Shown one piece after another: positions 1 to 11,989 of a DNA stretch of 64,000 bases. How positions within the stretch are numbered: the first letter of the stretch is position 1; the number at the start of each line of letters is the position of its first letter. The position numbers were made by a program, and so were the translations under genes. Below the pieces are notes generated by a model. The model worked only from the letters and a program-made list of their open reading frames with translations, was not told where the DNA came from and did no database searches. This DNA comes from Xiphydria camelus (taxonomy: Eukaryota > Arthropoda > Insecta > Hymenoptera > Xiphydriidae), in NCBI GenBank assembly GCA_963678675.1, contig OY783193.1, forward strand, positions 12,634,822 through 12,698,821, given 5' to 3'.

Positions 1-959
1 CAGATAGCTACATACATTGGGCACTAATTTTTATCCTCTTTTTCTATACTTTGGAAAGAATAATTGTGAGAGTTGCTTATATTCTATGATGTTGTAGGAA
101 ACTTTCCGAATACAGTAGGATCAACAGACACAACTATTATCCTCCTGTTGCTGATAAATTTATATTTTTTCCAAGAATAGAGAATAGGTTCCGTGGATAC
201 GTCTGGTGACCAGATGTTGTGCAGATACGTAAACGAACCAGACACTGGGCAGAAAAACGAATGTACTTCAGTTTCTATTGAGCTGCACTGGAAAAAAAAA
301 GAATAGAAATTATTCTGTTCGAAGGATAATCTGAGTACGAAAGGTAAAATAGATCAAAAATTATCCTATGAAGTATACAAAATAATGTAAGGAAGGTTAA
401 ATTTTAAACCCTGGAAGGATAATTTTGGATCTAAATTAAAAATTCGACTCAAAAAGCGGACGTATTTTTATCTCTCACAGAAGGATAAAAAATTACCCCA
501 TGTTGGAGAAGTATATACGCGCAGCAGACGAAATTGTAGTCCACTGCAGCGGTGACTTTTTATTTTATCACTTTCGGGTCTCTCCGTTGCCAATCGGATG
601 ATCCGAAATATTGGCGGAGTTTAGCATAGTCGCCATTTTTTAATGGAATGACTAGCGTTCGTGAACGATTCAACATTATATTAACCGCAACAGGTTCAAG
701 GAGGGAGGTGTTGCGCCTCGGCTAGAGAGGCGCATGACGAGTCAGTGCCTCCGGAATGACCGAGTACTTCGTATCTATATGTACTTATTTCGGGCATTTC
801 CAGAAGTCCCGTTTACCCTCGCTACCTGCGAGTACCTACGTCCCGGTCATAGGAAGGCGCACGATGCGAGAGTTCGATTCCAGACTTCTAGCGAGACAGT
901 CGCTAACAACGCTACGTCCGAAGGCATCACGGTTTATAAGACTACAGTATTATTTCTAG
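1..959. other. AT-rich DNA, no supported gene
   Basis: I see no gene here. Two overlapping short reading frames near 734-970 lie in a more GC-rich patch, lack splice signals and match no family I recognise. The stretch holds several copies of an AAGGATAA-like word between about 320 and 500, which may be decayed repeat DNA. Confidence 0.5.
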
Positions 960-1790
960 TACTTAGTTGAATAAATTTACGTATGTTAAAATTGTGCCTG
1001 ATTAACTAGTAATAATTAACCCGTAACGGTCACACGTCGGAAAAAATGTTTAACGGTCACACGGGGTACAGTGTACCCCACGCAGAAAAATTGATTTTAT
1101 TTGTGTTCTATCTTATGCATTGACTTGAATCTTGTTCTAAACTTTAATTTAATGTCCCCTCTAAGTGATCCAATAGTTAATTTTGGTTTTGTATGGTTTT
1201 AAAATAGTCAAAGATCAATAAGAAAAAAAAAAATGACAAAATTTACTTTTATTTACAAAAAAGTTCGTAGAAATTCTAATTTTTGCAATATCGGTGAAAT
1301 TTTTTTTGCGTTTTATTCAGAAAACAATATACTTTAAATAAAAAAACAGAGATTTAATGAACTGTGAAAAAAGTATATTTATAATGAAGATTGAAAATGT
1401 ACGAATTTCGGTCAATCTCGTAAAATAGAAGTGGTACATTTATACATGCAAAATAATGTACAAAAGAGGTATTTTTTTTTGGAGGAGTCAAATAACAACA
1501 GATGGCGCTGTTTGTCTCATTTCGAAAAGTCCTTCTGAATTAAAAATAACTACAAAGTTGTCGGGGGTACACTGTACCCCAAGTGACCGTTACGGGTTAA
1601 GCGTTTGATTAATTGATAATTTCTGTGAATCTATTTATGTATTAGAATCAATATTGTATTCAACTTATTTTATAATATTAATTGTAATAGGCACATAAAT
1701 AGATTCACAGAAATTATCAATTAATCAAATGCTTAATTATTACTAGTTAATCAGCCACAATTTTTATACACGTAAATTTATTTAACTACT
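960..1790. repeat. Inverted-repeat element split by a piggyBac-like MITE
   Basis: The left arm (about 962-1015, continuing at 1601-1645) is the reverse complement of 1688-1790. Both arms share the end sequence AATAAATTTACGT and an inner stretch around ATTAACTAGTAATAATTAA. The left arm is interrupted exactly at a TTAA by the element at 1020-1596, so the inverted repeat is the older insertion. I could not define its target duplication or superfamily. Confidence 0.7.
1020..1596. mobile_element. piggyBac-like non-autonomous element (577 bp)
   Basis: Both ends read CCCGTAACGGTCAC inward (1020 rightward, 1596 leftward) and each is flanked by TTAA (1016-1019 and 1597-1600), the hallmark target site of piggyBac elements. 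A second shared motif, GGGGTACAGTGTACCCC-like, lies just inside each end. There is no coding capacity. The surrounding inverted repeat gives the empty-site sequence, which supports a single TTAA before insertion. Confidence 0.85.
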
Positions 1791-2512
1791 AAAAACAGAT
1801 CGCAGATCGACGTAGAAAGAGCGAGATTGCCTAAAAAGTGCGAAGAACCAGTACATCCGACATCAGTGCATATTAACGTTGCGGTACATAATAATATTAA
1901 TTTTTCCGTCGAGGTGGATGAAATTATAGACAATTCTAATAATTCCAACCAATATATAATAGTAAAAATGGTAGGTAAAACGTTTCTTATTATTGCAAAG
2001 CTTTAACAAATTTTTTTCTAAATCGAATAACAAACGCTTTTTTCATATCTTTAACTATAAAATTCTCAAGCTTGGTACAACAGATGACATTTCACAAAGT
2101 TATCGTTGTGGCATAATCGTAATTTTTATTACAGATGGAAATACGGCTGAATCACATCGTGGCGAAGAGGATGGAAAAGATACTGGAAGTACGGGACAAG
2201 CAGCATCTCGTGATGAAGTATTACAGGAAATTCTGACAATATAGTAAAGTACGTGTCACCAATTTCAATAATCGTACACTTATAATTTCCATCTGTCCCT
2301 TCATTCTTTTGATTTTTAGAATTAAAATATTTTTTTATAAGAGTAAAAGTAACAAAGTTTGCAAGGAAGTCCAATAAATAATTGAATTGTTTTAGGAAAA
2401 TAAGCAATAAAGTAGATGCGATCGAAAAGAGGCAAAGATCAACAACAAAAATTGGCAGCATTGGTTGCAACTTTAAATTTACCGATAGCAACTAGAAAAG
2501 ATTTCGATCCTT
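1791..2512. other. Intergenic, no supported gene
   Basis: AT-rich DNA. A short plus frame at 1993-2244 and a minus frame at 2129-2491 overlap each other and match nothing I recognise. Nothing else stands out. Confidence 0.45.
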
Positions 2513-2918
2513 CCCGTGTCGAAAACCACTACAGAACACTACAGAATATTTTCAACCACTACTGAAAACCTGAGTAGTGGCACAACAGTGGTGGGCAGTG
2601 GTTCAATGATGGTCAGTAGTGGTTCAATGGTGGTGAACAGTGATCCAAAAGTGATATTTAGGGCCGGTTTTACCAACACGGTATAAATGCGGTACAGCGC
2701 TATACTGAGAATATAACCAGTACGCAAGCGTTTTACAAGTATGGTATAAGTCTGGAATAGCATAAACTTTGGAATAAATGCAGACATAACTTATCCGGCA
2801 GTTTCATCGTGGGATAAGCTATCTATCCTCTGTATAATCTAATTTTTTGTTTGTGTCTATATTCTTCCGTGACATAGTCATAACCTGATCGTTGTGGTAA
2901 ATTGTTATTAATTTTGAA

Positions 2919-3520
2919 ATGGAGTTATTTGATAATCCAGTTTTTAAATCATCATTTGATGAAGATATTGACGTATTACCAAGAATGAGAAATCCGAAGA
3001 AAATACGTGCCCGCGGTAAGTAAATAAAAGATACCTATAGGTACCTATTAATTTATAATCAATATCTAATACAAAACTATTCCAGAGTTGACTATTTCGA
3101 AGAATACTTACAATGATGTAGAATTCTTCACTCGATTTCGTTTGGAAAAACAAAACCGGCCAGAGATATTATTGGGACAAATACGACATCTCGCGCATTG
3201 CACCGAGGTCGTAAAGAAATGCAGCAATTCAGCCAGCAACGAAATTATTGCCAACTTTAAGATTTCTTGCCTTGGGATCAATGCTAATTATTGTAAGTAA
3301 TCGTTTTGATTGTAATGTTAAAACTTTTAATTAGCTATTATTATATGCCGCCATCTCTGCCACCTCCGACGACTCCTCACATCGCAAGGAGAGCTAGTTT
3401 ACAAGACTATAAGTTCGTCGATCGGCATAAACCGCCACTGATCTCCCAGAAATTAATGGGCGATATACTGAAAGACATCGACAAAGTCAAATTGAAACTC
3501 GTCGCAAGGTATGATTAAAC
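2919..3520 (+). pseudogene. Harbinger (PIF) transposase, N-terminal fragment
   Basis: An ATG at 2919 opens a short acidic exon (2919-3015) with a good donor (GCG|GTAAGT). An acceptor (CCAG) at 3085 leads to an exon whose start, from 3086, joins in phase. It contains FFTRFRLEK followed by LGQIR, the pattern typical of the N-terminal domain of Harbinger transposases before the helix-turn-helix region. The frame is then lost: the next recognisable block is in another frame. A further plus frame at 3306-3518 is of unknown nature. The DDE catalytic domain is absent. It lies inside the left arm of the foldback, next to a Harbinger-type terminus at about 2660. Non-functional. Confidence 0.7.
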
Positions 3521-4901
3521 AATTTTATCGCGGTAAACTTTTAATTCGCCAGGAACAAAGAGGAGTTTCGCATTGTCAGAATGTCGTGGCTGCGAAGGAT
3601 TGATTTTGTTCACAGTGGGCTTTTAAACGTGTTTTTCAGATCACCGGGTGAGAGACCTTTGCGAGCCAAACGCGAAAATAGCCCTTGCAACGACCTTCAA
3701 GAGATCGTACGGAAACGATATATCGCAAAGTAATCGCCGGACAGTAGAAATTCCACCGCGACGTTGACGCTCGATGATTCGTTCTAGATTAAGAACTCGA
3801 TGATGCTCAATTTCTTTGGGTCGCAGCATTCGCGTAGGACGGTGCTACGAGGAACGGCTATTATAGTTTAGCTTTCCACGCGTGAGATTGAATCATGATT
3901 ATAATTTTATATGAGTCAGAGCTCTGGAGAATCAAAATTAATAGATCTCTCTTCTTTTTTTATAAATGAGTCTTTCCCTGCTAGCTAATTTCGCGCGCCA
4001 CATTTTAGATTATAGTTCTTTTTTAATAGGAAGATAGAAGCTCATAGAAACGTCGGGAAAATTTTGTTCTCCCTTCGCTCTTTTACTAGAAAATGCAAGT
4101 TTAAATTTAAAATTTAAGCACGCGGGTCTACAATCGCGAGAATCTCAACGGTATCCAATAATATCAACTAAAGAAGTCATCTACCATTGCATTGTCTTCT
4201 ATAAGTAACATTTAAATTTATCTAGGTAGGTATTATACCTTTCTTCAATTCGCGTGATTGCAGTTTTCGGGAGCAGAAGTGATACATCCATCGTATAATT
4301 TAAATTTTTTGTACCCTTTTTATATGATTCAATAAAAAAAATAGTATAACCATTACATGTGCACTACTTACCACTTCTTACCACTACGTACCACTGCATG
4401 CCACTATTCGCCACTCTATACCACTACTGACCACTATTCACCACTGTATACCACTACTGACCACTATTGTAGAAACCACTACTGACCACTGTAGTGTTCA
4501 GTCCGCTGTAGTGGTTTTCGACAAGGGTTTGGAGCAGGATAAGGAGGAGCTACATATTTTTGTTTGTATTATATGTAGTTACATATTTATGTCAATGATT
4601 CTCGTTTTGAAGACCATTTCTTTCAAATTATGTATAAAATGTAATATTTGTTCGTATTCTTTCTTTAGCAAGAATATCTTCAAGAGAAAGGAGGAGGAAC
4701 TGTAACTACGATCCTTAAGGAATTTTTCCAAGCGAGTCTCACGGACTCTTTCATCGCAACACACATCACTTGGAAGGCATCGAGAAAGAATGAGCATAAA
4801 GTTCGATTCAGAAACTTTAACATGAGTATCATCTTTTTTGGTAAGAAACAAAAAAATGTACATTTCTAATTGTAAAATTGAAGGGTTTCTTTCAAAAACA
4901 A

Positions 4902-5090
4902 CATTTGTCAAAAACGCCAATCCCTGTAGTGTTGGTAATAATGCCTACTCTCTTTCGTTGTATCTAGCCGTGTAGTGGTGCCTACTCTTTCATTATAATA
5001 TAATTTCATAATAATTAATTTTTCATTATAATATAATGAAAGAGTAGGCATTATTACCAATACTACAGGGATTGGCGTTTTTGACAAATA
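4902..5090. repeat. Small palindrome in the foldback spacer
   Basis: The sequence around CGCCAATCCCTGTAGTG (from about 4909) is repeated in reverse at about 5038-5087, giving roughly 50-bp arms around an AT-rich loop that itself contains ATTATAATATAAT repeats. It may be a MITE or the symmetry centre of the spacer. Confidence 0.65.
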
Positions 5091-5153
5091 TTGTTTTTGA
5101 AAAAAACCCTTCAATTTTATTATTAACAGTTTTTCAAATATCTTATTTTGCAG

Positions 5154-5356
5154 TTGCACTGAGGAACATAAAATCCCTAGAAGGAGTCACATATGAGGAA
5201 TTTAAAAAAGGGATACAAATTTCTATAAAAAATGCATGTCAACGCGTTTACATGCATAAAAATCGATCCAGCAGTAACAAAAGGGCGGCCACTGGTGACG
5301 ACGACGACGACGAAGCCCGGACTGCAAAACGTTATTATTCTTTGACCCTCCGTTAG
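5154..5356 (+). CDS. Candidate terminal exon of unknown function
   Basis: A polypyrimidine tract and TTTTGCAG acceptor end at 5153. They are followed by an open frame to TAG at 5354-5356 that encodes a lysine-rich stretch, a run of five aspartates and a basic tail. I do not recognise the family. The exon sits in the spacer between the two inverted arms, so it could be the remains of a gene carried by the foldback, with its upstream exons unidentified. Evidence rests only on the splice acceptor and the biased composition; it could equally be a chance frame. Confidence 0.25.
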
Positions 5357-6908
5357 GCGGGTGGATCATACTAACGTGGATGTTCGCGTGGATTACAATG
5401 GTAGTCTATTTTATATTGTTTATAATAACATTATTTCTTATTAAATTATTATTGCTTATCATTTTATGTTAATTGATGTATATATGTAATGGCATTTAAC
5501 ATAAATAAAACATGCACATTTTGCCCAGATGTTATGATATTAATATAAAATGCGTACACTTGTGTTTTTAAACATTCATTTGCATGCCAACAATAAAGAG
5601 CAGCAGAAAAATACACTATTTTAAGAAACAGATTAAACTGTATTTCTTTCAGTTAAAAAATATAGTAATACTTAAATAAACAACAAAAGAGAGCAAAATT
5701 AAAATATATTTAAACGAAAAAAAACAGTAGCTAAATATAAGCTTCTTTTATTCTGAAAAGCAAGTAGTACAAACATCCCTCCCTTGTCGAAAACCACTAC
5801 AGCGGACTGAACACTACAGTGGTCAGTAGTGGTATACAGTGGTGAATAGTGGCATGCAGTGGTACGTAGTGGTAAGAAGTGGTAAGTAGTGCACATGTAA
5901 TGGTTATACTATTTTTTTATTGAATCATATAAAAAGGGTACAAAATTTAAATTATACGATGGATATATCACTTCTGCTCCTGAAAACTCTGCAATCACGC
6001 GAATTGAAGAAAGGTATAATATCTGCCTAGATAAATTTAAATATTACTTATAGAAGACAATGCAATGGTAGATAACTTCTTTGGTTGATATTATTGGATA
6101 CCGTTGAGATTCTCGCGATTGTAGACCCGCGTGCTTAAATTTTAAATTTAAACTTGCATTTTCTAGTAAAAGAGCGAAGGGAGAACAAAATTTTCCCGAC
6201 GTTTCTATGAGCTTCTATCCTCCTATTAAAAAAGAACTATAATCTAAAATGTGTCGCGCGAAATTACCTAGCAGGGAAAGACTCACTTATAAAAAAAGAA
6301 GAGAGATCTATTAATTTTGATTCTCCAGAGCTCTGACTCAGATAAAATTATAATCACGATTCAATCTCACGCGTGGAAAGCAAGGCTACAATAACCGTTC
6401 CTCGGAGCACCGTCCGACACGAATGCTGCGACCCAGAGAAATTGAGCATCATCGAGTTCTTAATGTAGAACGAATCATCGAGCATCAACGTCGCGGTGGA
6501 ATTTCTACTGTCCGGCAATTGCATTGCGATATATCGTTTCCGTAAGATCTCTTGAAGGTCATTGCAAGGGCTATTTTTGCGTTTGGCTCGCAAAGGTCTC
6601 TCACCCGGCGATCTGAAAAACACGTTTAAAAGCCCACTGTGAACAAAATCAATCCTTCGCAGCCACGACATTCTGACAATGCGAAACTCCTCTTAGTTCC
6701 TGGCGAATTAAAAGTTTACCGCGATAAAATTGTTTAATTATACCTTGCGACGAGTTTCAATTTGACTTTGTCGATGTCTTTCAGTATATCGCCCATTAAT
6801 TTCTGGGAGATCAGTGGCGGTTTATGCCGATCAACGAACTTGTAGTCTTGTAAATTAGCTCTCCTTGCGATGTGAGGAGTCGTCGGAGGTGGCAGCATAT
6901 AATAATAA

Positions 6909-7340
6909 CTAATTAAAAGTTTTAACATTACGATCAAAACGATTACTTACAGTAATTAACATTGATCCCAAAGCAAGGAATCTTAAAGTTGGCAATAATT
7001 TCCTTGCTGGCTGAATTGCTGCATTTCTTTGCGACCTCGGTGCAATGCGATATCGTATTTGTCCCAATAATCTCTGGCCGGTTTTGTTTTTCCAAACGAA
7101 ATCGAGTGAAGAATTCTTCATCATTGTAAGTATTCTTCGAAATAGTCAACTCTGGAATAGTTTTGAATTAGATATTGGTTATAAATTAGTAGGTATAGGT
7201 ATCCTTTATTTACTTACCGCGCGCGGGCACGTATTTTCCTAAGATTTCTCATTCTTTGTAAGACGTCAATTTCATCATCAGATGATGATTCGAAAACTGG
7301 CACATCAATCAACTCTATTTCACAACTAATAACAATTATT
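6909..7340 (-). pseudogene. Mirrored Harbinger transposase fragment
   Basis: This is the inverted copy of the fragment in the other arm. The minus strand shows FFTRFRLEK and then, after a frame change, LGQIRYRIAPRSQRNAAIQP followed by a LLPTLRFLALGSM block, which is the expected Harbinger order (RLS..F..LL..I, then PV..KLL.tLRFLA.G). The upstream exon at about 7240-7330 has lost its ATG. This arm shows the helix-turn-helix end better than the left arm. No catalytic domain remains, so it is a decayed relic. Confidence 0.7.
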
Positions 7341-7714
7341 ATGATTCTGTCACGGAAGAATAAAGACGCAAACAAAAAGTTAGGTTATACCGAGGATAGC
7401 TAGCTTATCGAGCGCTGAAACTGCCGGATAAGCTATCCCTGCATTTATTCCAAAGTTTATCCTATTCCAGACTTATACCATCGTGGTAAAACGCTTGCGT
7501 ACTGATTATTCTCAGTATAGCGCTATACGGCGTTTATACCATGTTGGTAAAACCGGCCCTAAATATCACTTTTGGATCACTGCTCACCACCATTGAACCA
7601 CTACTGACCACTATTGAACCACTGCTCACCACTATTGTGCCACTACTCAGATTTTCAGTAGCGGTTGAAAATATTCTGTAGTGTTCTATAGTGGTTTTCG
7701 ACACGGGCTCGTGA

Positions 7715-8424
7715 GCATACTTCTGAGAAACGTTTACTGAATACACAAGCAATTATAGTACGTTACCGTCTACAGTAGCAATCTAGTAGTAGGATTCTGC
7801 ACTACAGTAGGACACTTGTAGCATACTTCTGAAGCGTTTACTGAGTACACAAGCAATTATAGTACGTTACCGTCTACAGTAGCAATCTAGTAGTAGGATT
7901 CTGCACTACAGTAGGAAACTTGTAGCATACTTCTGAAGCGTTTACTGAGTACACAAGCAATTATAGTACGTTACCGTCTACAGTAGCAATCTAGTAGTAG
8001 GATTCTGCACTACAGTAGGACACTTGTAGCATACTTCTGAAGCGTTTACTGAGTACACAAGCAATTATAGTACGTTACCGTCTACAGTAGCAATCTAGTA
8101 GTAGGATTCTGCACTACAGTAGGAAACTTGTAGCATACTTCTGAAGCGTTTACTGAGTACACAAGTAATTATAGTACGTTACCGTCTACAGTAGCAATCT
8201 AGTAGTAGGATTCTGCACTACAGTAGGACACTTGTAGCATACTTCTGAAGCGTTTACTGAGTACACAAGCAATTATAGTACGTTACCGTCTACAGTAGCA
8301 ATCTAGTAGTAGGATTCTGCACTACAGCAGGAAACTTGTAGTATACTTCTGAAGCGTTTACTGAGTACACAAACAATTATAGTACGTTACCGTCTACAGT
8401 AGCAATCTAGTAGTAGGCTTCAGC
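7715..8424. repeat. 104-bp tandem array, seven units, alternating variants
   Basis: GCATACTTCTGA recurs at 7715, 7821, 7925, 8029, 8133, 8237 and (as GTATAC) 8341, so the period is 104 bp (106 for the first unit). Successive units alternate between GTAGGACACTTG and GTAGGAAACTTG, which indicates a 208-bp higher-order repeat. The array starts directly beyond the right end of the foldback. Too short to call a satellite; no coding capacity. Confidence 0.92.
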
Positions 8425-9101
8425 ACGTCAAAATGTATGTTCCAAGACTTTCTAATAAAAATACACGCTTACGTTGAGACAAATATGTCTGCATACGTAT
8501 GCGATAATTTGAATCACAACCTTTTCGTACAACATGCTAGATGTCAAGGAACTTCGAAGGAGGTTTCTAACTTTACTACAGTTGTTCACTCTTATATTAT
8601 TATTAGTATGCTCGTATGTTATCTGGGTTTTATATGTAAATCATATCTGTTGCCGCTAAAATTAATGTCATTCCCAGGTAGAAATCTGTCCAGGTTGTGC
8701 AAGGTTAAACCTTGTTACAAGGTACGTTTTGCAAGGTTACGCTGCAAGGTTAAAACAGGGTTGCTGCAAGCCTGTCTGTTCCTTGCATAGCCGAAACTGA
8801 CCACTGCCCTGTACCGTTAGCCTGTTTCAAGCTTGCAATAACAGAGAGATACCAGGTTCGCGCGACAAGGTGAAAACAAGGCGAAAACAAGGCGAAAAAA
8901 AGGTTGAGCCGGCAGCTTAGCGAATCAGGGCCGCCTCTAGATGTTGAGACGTCTTCATGCTTAGCGCCCTTTTGTAGTTTCGGCGCCCCATGGCTAGTGC
9001 GTGGCACGAAATGGCCCCTCGTTAGACACGACCCTGCGCTTAGCGAATAGATATCATAAAAATCCGCGGCGTGGCGTTCGTATCGCCTCAGCTGTCAGAG
9101 C

Positions 9102-9745
9102 TAGGGATGGCAAAAAATATAAATAAATCGATATATCGAATCATATGATATATCGAAACTAAAAATCGATATGTCGATAATATCGAATGTTAAATATCGA
9201 TATATTGAATATATCGATATATTTTGTAAACAAACAACTAAAGTTATCAAAATCGTTAGGTTGCTAATTTTCTTCGGCTTGGCCAACTGCAGAGTTCTGT
9301 GAATATGCAATTGAGTATATAAATACATGTTAATTTTAATAATGTATCAATTTGCTAATTTACTTTATTAAAACGCTATTTGTTCTTACATACGTAACAT
9401 TTAATTTCATAATTCATAAACATATGTTCCAGACACTAAAACATGTAAAGCGTCCATCATAAATAAACAATATTGTCAAATTTCAACTCGAAATAAAAAA
9501 CTAAATTATTTTATAATCACAGACCACAATCACCTCACGGTCTCTAAACAAATTATTTAGACCGTGCAACCACCTAACCATATATATATATCTTTATAAT
9601 TTGATAATTTAGTGAAATGAAGCCAAATATTACTTTTTGGTGGAGCCATTTCTAAATTAACGTATTAAGCTTATCAAAGCATATCACAGTTTCGCAGCCA
9701 GCCACCACGTGGTTTTAACACTACCTAGGTATACCGTGAAGGAGG

Positions 9746-9776
<31 letters not shown>

Positions 9777-10070
9777 ACCACAGTTTAAAGCCTAAAGGAA
9801 ACCTTTCCTAGGTTTTAAACTTTGCTCTAACCTACAATTAGATGTTTTGGTGGTCGAGGCAGTAGGTAAATTTTGGCGCCATCGAGCCGGATACAGTATT
9901 CAGTTATGCACGAATGCTCGTCTGCTCATTGGTTGGTGATGACCGATATATCGAAAAAAAAATATCGATATCATCGATATATCGGTAGCAAAATATCGAT
10001 TAAAATATATCGATATATTTGAGGAATAAATCGATATATTAAAAATATCGATATATCGTTGCCATCCCTA
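9102..10070. mobile_element. Non-autonomous hAT element with 8-bp duplication
   Basis: The ends are TAGGGATGGCAA and TTGCCATCCCTA, flanked by a perfect 8-bp duplication GTCAGAGC (9094-9101 and 10071-10078). This is diagnostic of hAT elements together with the TAGGG-type terminus. The subterminal zones are full of ATCGATATATCG-like words on both sides. The 969-bp interior has no transposase, only a CT/TA microsatellite near 9748-9775. It lies inside the 8673-11683 element and is therefore younger. Confidence 0.92.
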
Positions 10071-11035
10071 GTCAGAGCCCTTAGATTGAGGTTAGCATCA
10101 GTGGCGATCAGTTCGGTTCACGCGTGTTTTTTTTTTGTTAAGAAGCAGTCAGTGTTTAGTGTTAATGTGCAAACGTTTCTTTAGTGCACGTCGAGTGTAA
10201 ACGTTTTTTTTAGTGCACGTTGAGTGTAAACGTGGGTTATTTGTGTCCAGCCTCACTTTCTTAAATGCGTTCAAACCAATTTCTAAAGGATTCTTCTAGA
10301 AAAAAACGAATTGTTTAGATAACCATATATTAACCATAACGAATTTGCGTACTGCATCACGCAAATGGTTAAAAATCGCGTGGACACGAATGACCCACGT
10401 TTACACGGAATGGGTTAAAACATTCGGGGGCAAGATCTTCGGAATAAGGACCTACGAGCAGAAAATAAATATTATCCAGCTTCCTGCATAGAAGGGTAAG
10501 TATTAATAGCTAATTTCATGAAATTATTTGCAAAAAGCAGATAGATGAATAAGTTTCTTTATTATCTCATATGCTTGTCTTTCATACAGTTGCAGATCCA
10601 ACGTCATCGATGCAGCCAGAATGGAAAAATTGCCCGGAGGAGGTACGCGAGGTTCAGGAAGGCCAGATATCCCATCGACTCGGAGGCGAAGGAACATGGA
10701 AAGGAGACCGCAGGCATTGGTCAGTGTAGCAGTTCAGCTATCGAGTAAGTAACGTCCCTGAGATTAATAGTAGGCAGTATTATATCGAATTCGTATTCCT
10801 TATAAGGAGTATTATATTGAATTCGTATTTCAGATCAGAGGAAGGGGCATGAGACCTGGTGCCCCTCAGGCTACGTCATAGAACCATGCAGAGCAATCCA
10901 GTCGTCACTGAAGATTTGACTCCACATCTCCCGAAGAAGTAATATTATCTTAAGAATCTATGAGATTTTAGACTAAATTGGTAGAATACTTTTCCGTACA
11001 TTATATTTCGCTGTACACAAGAGAGGTATAGGTAT

Positions 11036-11308
11036 TCAATTTCGATTGTTTAATAATATATGAGGTTAATTTAACTTAACTTTTATTTTAGGTAATAATC
11101 AGGCCCAAAAAGCAACAAAAATCACACCATGTCTGACGCTTCGATTCCTCTCCGAACCCTCTCCGGAGACACAATGAAGGATTCATTCGAAAAAGAACCG
11201 AAACGTCAGACGTGCAGTGATTTTTGTTGTTTTTAGGCCTGATTATTACCTAATAAAAGTTAAGTTAAATTAATCTCATATATTATTAAACAATCGAAAT
11301 TGAATAAG
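11036..11308. repeat. Hairpin MITE, copy 1
   Basis: A palindrome of about 270 bp. The arms contain AGGTAATAATCAGGCC, a GTGATTTTTGTTG-like block and GAACCCTCTCCGGAG, mirrored around about 11170. The outermost arms run through TTTCGATTGTTTAATAATAT. It belongs to the same family as 11770-11966. Confidence 0.8.
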
Positions 11309-11769
11309 TCACCCGTCAAATTGACGGGGTTCCGTAAACCTAGTGATAGTAAAGTAGGAATAATAAAATTTTACTCGTCTTAGTATTATACATTATTTTT
11401 CTAAATTTGTAATGCTATCGCTATATATTGTAACCCAATTTTAATTATCAATAAAATATAAAAATTCAATTCTAACCTCAAATGTTCTTCATTACCGACA
11501 ACGCAACCTTGTCCCAAGCGCCATAGTCTACCTTGAAACAAGCTTGCATAGCATACTGTCACAACATTGAAACGCGTAACGGATTTGCTTTGCATCAGCC
11601 TTGTTTTGCAACCTTGCCGCAAGGTTCTACCTTGCCGGCCAACCTTGTAACAAGCTTATTTCGGGGTACGATTTCTACCTGGGTTGCGGTAGCAAGATTT
11701 TTTTAACAGTTATATAATTTGTTGAAGTAGCAAAAATTTTACTCTCGGCTGAAATAATTATTTTAACTT

Positions 11770-11966
11770 AATTAGGTAATTATCAGGCCAAACTGCTTTT
11801 AAAACAATCACTTCACGTCTGACGTTTCGATTCCTCTTTGAACCCTCTTCAGAGACGTAAAGAAACATTACGTCTCTGAAGAGGGTTCGAAGAGGAACCG
11901 AAACGTCAGACGTGAAGTGATTGTTTTAAAAGCAGTTTAGCCTGATAATTACCTAATTAAGTTAAA
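11770..11966. repeat. Hairpin MITE, copy 2 of the same family
   Basis: A near-perfect palindrome of about 195 bp. The arms begin TTAATTAGGTAATTATCAGG and share the AACCGAAACGTCAGACGTG-like core with the copy at 11036. It lies just outside the 3-kb TIR element. Confidence 0.85.
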
Positions 11967-11989
11967 TTAATTTTTAAACTACTACAGGC

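Larger units (their letters stand above)
2513..7707. mobile_element. 5.2-kb foldback with 2-kb arms carrying Harbinger remnants
   Basis: The segment 2513-4527 recurs in inverted orientation at 5781-7707, with a 1.25-kb spacer (4528-5780). The outer ends read CCCGTGTCGAAAACCACTAC; the inner ends of each arm read CCCTTGTCGAAAACCACTAC. So each arm is itself bounded by inverted repeats and by many ACCACTACT-like subrepeats. Each arm contains a Harbinger-type terminus (GGGCCGGTTTTACCAAC, near 2660 and 7557) and a Harbinger transposase fragment. The arms differ by scattered substitutions and small indels, so the duplication is not fresh. No target duplication was found. Two copies inserted head to head, or one large foldback element, would both fit. 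Confidence 0.75.
8673..11683. mobile_element. 3.0-kb TIR element with CAAGGTT subterminal motifs
   Basis: The ends are CCCAGGTAGAAATC at 8673 and its complement ending at 11683. Inside both ends lie many copies of CAAGGTT (plus strand at 8690-8900, complement at 11500-11660), a dense subterminal motif field as seen in several cut-and-paste families. The interior holds a hAT insertion (9102-10070), a hairpin MITE (11036-11308) and a possible small exon near 10570-10750 that I cannot place in a family. The target duplication is unclear (TT at most). Superfamily not assigned. Confidence 0.65.

Noticed and set aside
700..960. A tRNA-like GAGTTCGATTCC word and weak resemblance to a small-subunit rRNA segment
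   Set aside because: No cloverleaf can be folded around it and similarity beyond about 12 bases needs many indels. An Rfam/cmscan search would settle it; a significant SSU hit would overturn this.
6354..6671. 105-residue minus frame in the right foldback arm
   Set aside because: The mirrored region in the left arm (3560-3900) does not keep the frame open, so coding is not conserved.
7715..8424. Regularly spaced repeats resembling a CRISPR array
   Set aside because: The whole 104-bp unit is conserved with no variable spacers, and the DNA is eukaryotic. It is an ordinary tandem repeat.
8437..8790. 117-residue plus frame after the tandem array
   Set aside because: It runs into the CAAGGTT subterminal field of the next element and has no recognisable domain.
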